A DNA stretch of 64,000 nucleotides from Yamadazyma tenuis (Eukaryota; Ascomycota; Pichiomycetes; Serinales; Debaryomycetaceae). The notes beneath the pieces were generated by a model. The model ran no database searches. It worked only from the letters and a program-made list of their open reading frames with translations, and was not told the DNA's origin. A program made the position numbers and the translations under genes. Below, in pieces: positions 58,180-64,000 of this stretch (position 1 is its first letter; each line of letters begins with the position of its first letter). The stretch spans positions 1-64,000 of the forward strand of contig NC_089466.1 of assembly GCF_029203305.1 (NCBI RefSeq), read 5' to 3'.

Positions 58180-58368
58180 ACTGGTAAAGTTCTGTAAGCT
58201 TCTTTAAGTTTCATGAATTGATGCATTTGAGCTCTCCAACTCACGAAATATGTTCCCCAAAGTGGGAGTCAGTGTGTGTCGTCATGGCTCTTTTTTGCTG
58301 TTTTATAAACGATTGACAGCCACAAAACTCCCACAAGTTGAAACCATGTTTCAAGATAAAAAGTAATT

Positions 58369-58560
58369 TCACCGTTTACCAAGGCTGGACCTGTTGTCTG
58401 GATAGAATTTCACTAACCAAGGGTGTTGGCTTCCACCCGCAAGGTAGATGATTCCTTCTTCCACAAGAAAGGCTACCATGCTCAAAAGATACGACAACCC
58501 CCAGGCATTAGATACGTTGGATGGTGAAATTTGAAACACTTGGTAACCCCCATTATTCAT
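58369..58560 (-). CDS. Small membrane-like ORF, 63 aa, unknown
   Basis: ATG at 58560 gives 63 residues with one hydrophobic stretch (AWGLSYLLSMVAFLVEEGII) and a basic C-terminus (NRSSLGKR). The ATG is directly preceded by TTTTTCAGC, so it could also be a downstream exon. I do not recognise it. It is short enough that chance cannot be excluded. Confidence 0.3.
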   Translation of the reverse strand: MNNGGYQVFQISPSNVSNAWGLSYLLSMVAFLVEEGIIYLAGGSQHPWLVKFYPDNRSSLGKR

Positions 58561-58908
58561 GCTGAAAAATGTTTTTTTTAAAAGATGTGTTTGTGTCTAG
58601 TGGATGCAAATCTCGTTTTCCCGGGTCCGAGTTTGCAGCAAATACTATCAAGAGAGGTCGTGCAAACCACGAAAATATACATGTGAATTGTTCCATGGGG
58701 AATTAAAAACTCCATTAATATGGGCTTTGCTGAATGAAAAGTTTGCAAAAAAAGGCTTTCAACTAGCCATTATACATTGACCGTAATGTATCCCAAGGCT
58801 CAGCTAAAATCTGCCAAAAGCATTCTTATTTAGCGTTCCTAACTGCCATGGCTTCTCGCAGCTCGTATTCGCGGTTTTATACTGATTCAATTTTCATTAA
58901 AACCACCA

Positions 58909-60645
58909 ATGTTGAAATTAAGCTTGGCCAGAGCTGGAAAGTCCGTGTTCCACAAGAGCCCACTCCGAACCAGAGGTGCTGACATTGTACAGGGATTAAA
59001 GTTTTCGTCTTCAAAAGCCTTCCCCAGGCACCGCACTAAATTCCCTACCCCTTTGAAGGTCACCGGTGGTCTTGGTATCACAGGTGCTGTGTTGTATTTT
59101 ACAAATCAAATCTTCCATGATACCACCAAAAACACCATTTCCATCTGTGAGAGAGTAGGCGTAGTGACCGTGGCAACATTCAGGTGCTTCAAGCTCTATA
59201 AAGATGCTCTTGATGCTGAGTACCACACTCCTAGAGACCGAGAACTCGCATTGAAGAGAACTCATAAAAGAGCCGCCTATATCACGTTGAAAGCTCTTGA
59301 GACAAACGGGGGAATCTTTATTAAACTTGGCCAACATATCACCGCGTTGACCTATTTGTTGCCCGAAGAATGGACGTCTACTATGATTCCTTTACAAGAT
59401 CGGTGTCCGCAGTCCACGATAGAAGAGATCAGAGAAATGTTCAAGTCAGATTTGGATGTTTCGTTGGACGAGATGTTTAGTGACTTCAGTGTTGAGCCCG
59501 TGGGAGTAGCTTCTCTTGCTCAGGTTCATATGGCTACTTTGAGAAATACTGGCCAGAAGGTGGCTGTTAAGGTTCAACATCCTTCGTTGAAAAAGTTTGT
59601 ACCTTTAGATGTCAAGCTCACGCAGTTGGTGTTCGCCTTGATGTATAAAGTGTTCCCTGAATATCCGTTGACATGGTTGGGTGATGAGATGCAGAGTTCT
59701 ATCTTTGTAGAGTTGGACTTCACGAACGAAGCTAGAAATGCCCAACGCACTGACGAGTTTTTCAAGAACAGAAGAAGCATCACCGCTTTGAGAATTCCCC
59801 AAATAGTGAGTGCAAACAAGCGTATCTTGATTATGGAGTGCGTTATCGGGTCAAGGTTGGACAACATACAGTACTTAAAGACAAATAAAATCGATCCAGC
59901 TGAAGTATCTTCATGCTTGTCTCACATATTCAATAGTATGATATTTGAACCTGGTGCTTCTTTACACTGCGATCCTCACGGAGGGAACTTGGCCATCAGA
60001 GCATTGCCCAAGACTCAGTCGAAGAATGGTCACAACTTTGAGATTGTCTTGTACGATCACGGTTTATACAGAGATATTCCTCTTGAGATGAAACGGGATT
60101 ACTCTCATTTCTGGTTGGCTGTGCTTGATAAGAATGTTCCCGAGATGAAGAAGTATGCAGAGAAGTTTGCTGGTATTGAAGGAGAACAGAAGTTCAAGAT
60201 ATTTTTGTCTGCAATTACTGGAAGAGATCCCAATACTGCAATGAACTATGATATTTCCAGCAGGAGAACCGAACAGGAATCTGCAAGTATCCAAACACAG
60301 CTTCATAGCACTGAAGGAGCACTTGAGGACTTGATGAGCATTCTTAGCCACATGCCCAAGATCGTGTTGTTAATATTGAAAACCAATGATCTTACTAGGC
60401 ATTTGGACGAGGACCTCAAGAGTCCATTAGGCCCTGAACGTACCTTTTTGATTCTTGCAAGGTACTGTGCTGAAACGGTTTACCTCGAAGCCAAAGCTCA
60501 AATTCCACTAAGCACTAAGAAGTACTCTCTTGGATGGTTGTCTCAAACAATAAGTGCATGGTGGTCGTACCAAAAGAGGCTCAACTCGTTACTAGTTTAT
60601 GATGTCTACATGATGTTTGCCAACTTCAGGAAGTCATTTAGTTAA
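58909..60645 (+). CDS. MCP2: Mitochondrial ABC1/UbiB-type atypical kinase (MCP2-like)
   Basis: A 578-residue member of the ABC1/ADCK/UbiB family. A basic, Ser/Arg-rich N-terminus suits a mitochondrial targeting sequence, followed by a short hydrophobic segment (VTGGLGITGAVLYFTNQ). Family motifs follow: the KxGQ-type motif FIKLGQHITALTYLLPEEW, then VGVASLAQVHMATLRNTGQK, AVKVQHPSL, the helical ELDFTNEARNAQR, LIMECVIGSRLDN, HCDPHGGNLAIR and LYDHGLYRDIP (DFG equivalent). In S. cerevisiae Mcp2 sits at the inner membrane and affects lipid homeostasis. The chosen ATG gives the targeting sequence. Confidence 0.9.
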   Translation: MLKLSLARAGKSVFHKSPLRTRGADIVQGLKFSSSKAFPRHRTKFPTPLKVTGGLGITGAVLYFTNQIFHDTTKNTISICERVGVVTVATFRCFKLYKDALDAEYHTPRDRELALKRTHKRAAYITLKALETNGGIFIKLGQHITALTYLLPEEWTSTMIPLQDRCPQSTIEEIREMFKSDLDVSLDEMFSDFSVEPVGVASLAQVHMATLRNTGQKVAVKVQHPSLKKFVPLDVKLTQLVFALMYKVFPEYPLTWLGDEMQSSIFVELDFTNEARNAQRTDEFFKNRRSITALRIPQIVSANKRILIMECVIGSRLDNIQYLKTNKIDPAEVSSCLSHIFNSMIFEPGASLHCDPHGGNLAIRALPKTQSKNGHNFEIVLYDHGLYRDIPLEMKRDYSHFWLAVLDKNVPEMKKYAEKFAGIEGEQKFKIFLSAITGRDPNTAMNYDISSRRTEQESASIQTQLHSTEGALEDLMSILSHMPKIVLLILKTNDLTRHLDEDLKSPLGPERTFLILARYCAETVYLEAKAQIPLSTKKYSLGWLSQTISAWWSYQKRLNSLLVYDVYMMFANFRKSFS

Positions 60646-60700
60646 TATAGATTGTAAATAGACGAATTTCAATTCATTACATTATATTTATTGTCATTTC

Positions 60701-61174
60701 TTAGCTCATATCTTTCTTAATCTTATCCAACAAGTTATTTATTCTGGGGCCCATAAGAGGTTGTCCGTGCTTCGTTTTCTGGGACAATTTTTCCTTCATC
60801 CTGTCTCTTTGTTGATTTGACTTCTCTATTTTATCTCTTCTTTCTCTCACGTCCTGGAGAATCGCTTGTCTCTTCTCTTCTTTCCTTTGTTTGATCAATT
60901 GGGATTTTTCATAATACGTCAAGTTGCTCTTCTTAACGTCGTTTCTTTCATGACGGGGGCCTTTGGTTTCTCTGTGAGTGTTTTCACCTTTAGTAGGTTC
61001 TTTTTTGAGCTCATCGACTGGATCCGTAGAGGGTCTACCTCCTTCTTTTTCTATTAGTTTAAAGTAGTTCTTTCTCAACCGGGCCCTATGAACCAAGGAA
61101 CGCTTTATTTCCTTGCTCTTAAAATCCCGGAGATCCTTATACTTTTTGCTATCGAACTTTCTTCCTCCACTCAT
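60701..61174 (-). CDS. FYV7: rRNA-processing protein Fyv7
   Basis: A small, highly charged nucleolar protein (157 aa) needed for 35S pre-rRNA processing and 40S synthesis. It starts SGGRKFDSKKYKDLRDFKSK and follows with the family pattern RSLVHRARLRKNYFKLIEKEG, a long basic helix, and the conserved C-terminal KTKHGQPLMGPRINNLLDKI. Length matches S. cerevisiae Fyv7 (151 aa). A PAC-like TCGATGAG lies 28 bases upstream of its ATG, as in many ribosome-biogenesis genes. Confidence 0.93.
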   Translation of the reverse strand: MSGGRKFDSKKYKDLRDFKSKEIKRSLVHRARLRKNYFKLIEKEGGRPSTDPVDELKKEPTKGENTHRETKGPRHERNDVKKSNLTYYEKSQLIKQRKEEKRQAILQDVRERRDKIEKSNQQRDRMKEKLSQKTKHGQPLMGPRINNLLDKIKKDMS

Positions 61175-61201
61175 ATTATCAGTGCTACTTCAAAATAATT
61201 T

Positions 61202-61209
61202 CTCGATGA
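61202..61209. promoter_or_regulatory. PAC-like motif TCGATGAG upstream of FYV7
   Basis: CGATGAG, the PAC core, lies 28-35 bases upstream of the FYV7 ATG and overlaps the first ATG available to the divergent transporter gene. An A/T run (AAAATAATTT) lies next to it and loosely fits an RRPE element. Together they suggest ribosome-biogenesis control of FYV7. Confidence 0.4.
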
Positions 61210-62852
61210 GCTCCACAAAAAGTCGCATTGTTCGGTGGCCCAAGACAGCTGGGTCCAAAGTTTTCGCGAGGTCCGTGCTGTGTCCGTCCCGCAGCCCCGA
61301 AAACGCGACTGACAACAAGATCGAAAACATAGCTTCTCCAACCATGCCAGACCCACAGGAAACTAGGAAATACACCTCAATTCCCCAAAGTTCTGGAGAT
61401 GACACACAAGGCATCCTTGAGCCGTCTATAGAGACTAGACTTCACCAGTCACTTGACGAAGACATCGAGCTCCACTCGCTTGACTCTCTTGACTTTGACC
61501 ATTCTCTCGATGAAGAACCACCTATTGTTGATGATGAAAAGGGCAAAAGTGATATGAAAATGGCGTTTATGAATATGGCCAACTCCATTCTTGGTGCTGG
61601 GATAATAGGTCAACCATTTGCGTTTAAGAACACTGGACTTGTAGGAGGGATCATAGTGCTAATATTGTTAACGTTTCTCATTGACTGGACATTGAGATTG
61701 ATTGTGAAAAATGCTACAATGGCAAGAACTCAATCATACCAGGATTTTGCTGCCCATTGTTACGGGAAGTTTGGAAGAATATTGTTATTATTTTCCGTGG
61801 GGTCTTTTGCGTATGGCGGATGTATGGCCTTTTGTGTCATTATTGGAGACACTATTCCTCATGTTTTGAAGGCATTCATTCCTGCTTCAATTACAGAGTC
61901 TTCTGCTGCCGGGTGGCTTTTCCACAGAAATGTCATAATCACCATTTTTACCACTTGCATATCGTATCCGTTATCTTTGAACCGAGACATTTCCAAATTG
62001 GCCAGAGCGTCTGGGTTTGCACTTTTTGGAATGTTGATTATCGTGGTGTTGGTTGCGGTCAGAGGCCCTTTCGCTGACAAATCTTTAAGACAACCGCTTT
62101 CAACTGCCGAATGGACGGTAAATTATAACATTTTCCAGGGAATTTCTGTGATTTCCTTTGCCTTGGTGTGTCACCATAATACCACCTTCATTTACAATTC
62201 GTTGAAAACCAAGGTCAAGCAGAGATTCGATATGCTTACCCATGTGGTATGCATAATATCAATGATATGTTGTCTTTTAATGGCTGTAAACGGACTTGTC
62301 AATTTTGGTGGAAAAACTAAAGGTAATATTTTGAATAACTTCAAAAGCAACGATAATTGGATCAATGTTGCTAGGTTCTGCTTTGGATTGAACATGCTCA
62401 CAACCTTCCCACTAGAGATATTCGTGGTTCGAGATGTCATGAGAGACATTGTTTACTTCTCATTGCACAGTAACGGTGACGAAAGCGGAAGCTCTCATTT
62501 CGAGTTGAGCTCAAAACAGCACTTTTTCATCACCACTTTTCTTGTGTTCACAAGTATGAGTGTAGCCTTGTTCACTTGTAACTTAGGAATTATCCTCGAG
62601 CTTATAGGAGCCACTTCGGCCTCTCTAATGGCATATATAATTCCTCCAATGTGTTACTTGAAACTCAGCTGGGAACAAATAGACTACAAGAGCTTGAATA
62701 ACACCGAGAAAAGGCAATTTCATTTATCGAAAACGTTGCCGTCTGTGGCATGCACCATATTTGGACTCTTGGTGATGGTTATCAGCTCGTTCATGAGTAT
62801 ACGAACAAGCTTAAAAAGCTCTGGCGAGTCAGACCACTGTGTATCAGATTAG
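61206..62852 (+). CDS. AVT-family amino-acid transporter (AVT2-like)
   Basis: A membrane protein of the amino acid/auxin permease family with about 11 transmembrane segments. The first membrane motif, KMAFMNMANSILGAGIIGQP, is the family hallmark. Others are YGGCMAFCVIIGDTIPHV, NRDISKLARAS and TTFPLEIFVVRDVMRD. The N-terminal 150 residues are acidic and Ser-rich, hence cytosolic. Family members export or import amino acids at the vacuole; the closest S. cerevisiae relative by layout is Avt2. Two starts are possible. The first ATG (61206, used here) leaves only 31 bases to the divergent FYV7 ATG and lies inside a PAC-like site; ATG 61344 may be the true start. Confidence 0.88.
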   Translation: MSSTKSRIVRWPKTAGSKVFARSVLCPSRSPENATDNKIENIASPTMPDPQETRKYTSIPQSSGDDTQGILEPSIETRLHQSLDEDIELHSLDSLDFDHSLDEEPPIVDDEKGKSDMKMAFMNMANSILGAGIIGQPFAFKNTGLVGGIIVLILLTFLIDWTLRLIVKNATMARTQSYQDFAAHCYGKFGRILLLFSVGSFAYGGCMAFCVIIGDTIPHVLKAFIPASITESSAAGWLFHRNVIITIFTTCISYPLSLNRDISKLARASGFALFGMLIIVVLVAVRGPFADKSLRQPLSTAEWTVNYNIFQGISVISFALVCHHNTTFIYNSLKTKVKQRFDMLTHVVCIISMICCLLMAVNGLVNFGGKTKGNILNNFKSNDNWINVARFCFGLNMLTTFPLEIFVVRDVMRDIVYFSLHSNGDESGSSHFELSSKQHFFITTFLVFTSMSVALFTCNLGIILELIGATSASLMAYIIPPMCYLKLSWEQIDYKSLNNTEKRQFHLSKTLPSVACTIFGLLVMVISSFMSIRTSLKSSGESDHCVSD

Positions 62853-62874
62853 TTTTGTACATTAGCATATAGAT

Positions 62875-64000
62875 TTATTCATCGTCGTCATCGTCATCAT
62901 CCAACACTATCTTTCTCTTACGCAAGGAAACGTCCCCAGATGCACTTACAAAGCTGACATTTTCATCGTCACTTTCGTTGTCACTGAACACCATTGGTCT
63001 CTTTCTTGGATTTACTTGGGTACCTGTTGGAGTTTCGTTTTCCTTATTTTCATCTCTTGTTAGACTTTCATCGACATCATTGGTGAGAGTTTCTTCATCA
63101 GAGGACAAGTCTGATTCAGAACTGTACAGTAACCTGGTGGAGTTGTTGACATTATTCTCATCATCGTTAGAGAATTGGGTTTGGGTTTGGGTTTGTGTTT
63201 GGGTGTCAGAAAAGGACCCAAAAAGATCCTGCGACTGTTGGTGTTGAGAAGCACGAAGATTGTCAGTGGCATTTGCAACGGCTTTGTTAACTGAAGTTTC
63301 AAGATCTTTATCGGTATCAGTGGCGAGGATCTTCCATACTTTCTTGAAATCTTCCAATTGGGTGGAATTTACTATACCTCCGGACTCCAGCAATAACCGC
63401 CGCAACTTCTCTTCTCTGGCGAAAAACTCTTCATCCTTTTCTTCATCACTATCATCATCAGAATCGTTGATGAATTCTGCTGACTTGGTAAAGTGCTGAG
63501 GAAGTGCAACGGGCTGTCTGGGTCTTGATCCACGAGGTCCAGTCTCCTTTGGAGCTCTTGAACTCTTCTTGGGTGGCTTATTCGCCTTTTCCTTTCTCTT
63601 CTTTCTTGCGACACCAAGCTGTCCATGTCCAACACTGGATATAGAGGCTTCGAGACGGTCTAACTGATCGAGTTCTTCCATGTAATGGGACTTTTCTTGA
63701 TTTCCAGCGGTCTCGAAAGCAATTGATTCATCTTCAGGGTCATACCCTCTATAGTTAATGTCATAATCATCATCGTAGCCGTAAGAATCTTTGGTGATCA
63801 AAAAGAAGAAGGCATCCTTTCCATCTTCAAAGTTCACCGGTTGAGCAGCAATGTACTTCTTGATGAACTCCAAGAATTCAACTAATTTGGCAGAAGTAAC
63901 AGAACCTGGGATTTCACAATTCTCTTCAAGGATGTCTGGAAGATCAAACTTAACTAATGTCAAAAGGCATCGGATTTGGGGATTATTGATAAGCAATCTT
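62875..64000 (-). CDS. TOF1: Replication fork protection protein Tof1, C-terminal part
   Basis: The C-terminal 374 codons of a Timeless/Tof1/Swi1-family protein; the 5' part lies beyond the window. With Csm3 it stabilises stalled forks and mediates the S-phase checkpoint. Family features seen are CLLTLVKFDLPDILEENCEI, FLEFIKKYIAAQPVNFEDGK, FLITKDSYGYDDDYDINYRG and SHYMEELDQLDRLEASISSV. The remaining tail is highly charged and disordered, with a TQTQTQTQ run and an acidic end (VLDDDDDDDE). No start codon is visible: the frame is still open at base 64000. Confidence 0.9.
   Translation of the reverse strand, partial: RLLINNPQIRCLLTLVKFDLPDILEENCEIPGSVTSAKLVEFLEFIKKYIAAQPVNFEDGKDAFFFLITKDSYGYDDDYDINYRGYDPEDESIAFETAGNQEKSHYMEELDQLDRLEASISSVGHGQLGVARKKRKEKANKPPKKSSRAPKETGPRGSRPRQPVALPQHFTKSAEFINDSDDDSDEEKDEEFFAREEKLRRLLLESGGIVNSTQLEDFKKVWKILATDTDKDLETSVNKAVANATDNLRASQHQQSQDLFGSFSDTQTQTQTQTQFSNDDENNVNNSTRLLYSSESDLSSDEETLTNDVDESLTRDENKENETPTGTQVNPRKRPMVFSDNESDDENVSFVSASGDVSLRKRKIVLDDDDDDDE

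Larger units (their letters stand above)
57601..58908. other. Upstream region of the SAP-like gene, with fragments
   Basis: 1.3 kb before the MCP2 start. It holds the open fragment 57796-58179 and the small ORF 58369-58560, both on the minus strand. An ATG-context TTTTTCAG|C precedes the small ORF and TTACAG precedes the fragment, so they could be exons, but I find no convincing branch point. Confidence 0.4.

Noticed and set aside
58200..58560. Splicing of the 63-residue ORF to the 57796-58179 fragment
   Set aside because: The fragment has TTACAG at its 5' edge, but the only donor candidate is GTATCT and the best branch candidate is CACTGAC, both weak. Without cDNA I would not join them.

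Overview
The window reads as one end of a budding-yeast chromosome. The organism is most likely in the CTG-Ser clade (Debaryomycetaceae and relatives). Four observations point that way: compact, nearly intron-free genes; a HYR/IFF-type cell-wall adhesin; a Candida-type secretory lipase; and an in-frame CTG codon in MSH2 (42079-42081) where yeast and human MSH2 carry Ala or Ser. I cannot name the species.

Bases 1-1411 are about 59 nearly identical 24-bp units. Read on the minus strand they are G-rich and carry a Rap1-like GGTGTATGGGT core, as budding-yeast telomeres do, and the C-rich strand is on + as expected at a left chromosome end. They abut the 3' part of a GPI-anchored flocculin/Als-type adhesin that has lost its 5' end. 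From 2.2 to 11 kb the DNA is gene-poor and subtelomeric: RNase H1, an SDR reductase, two tiny one-helix ORFs, possible copia-type relics and a frameshifted coiled-coil relic. At 11.0-16.6 kb lies a 1838-residue HYR/IFF-type adhesin built on two minisatellites.

From 16.7 to 34.5 kb there are mainly nutrient and accessory genes: a cytosolic arylsulfatase with a duplicated Met31/32-like promoter element, an OYE-type flavin reductase, an amino-acid permease, TFIIB (SUA7), a dipeptidase, a Zn2Cys6 regulator, a 2-oxoglutarate oxygenase, an M28 aminopeptidase, an amidohydrolase and an NCS1 permease. A short interstitial telomere-like tract sits near 28.25 kb, in the opposite orientation to the terminal array.

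From 34.6 kb on the DNA is mostly conserved core: secretory lipase, KIN3, ADE1, MSH2, alkaline ceramidase, MET16, an unknown Ser-rich gene, a YIM1-type reductase, RAD30, PEX10, SCY1, a cytochrome P450, an ABC1-type kinase (MCP2), FYV7, an AVT-type amino-acid transporter and the C-terminal part of TOF1, which runs off the window. Between the P450 and MCP2 (about 55.4-58.6 kb) is an island of unrecognised coding sequence with SAP-like helices and single-stop-interrupted frames; this is the best candidate for something undescribed.

Start codons were placed at ATG. Several longer open frames begin at non-ATG codons and were shortened. I saw no tRNA or rRNA gene, CRISPR array, or convincing spliceosomal intron.
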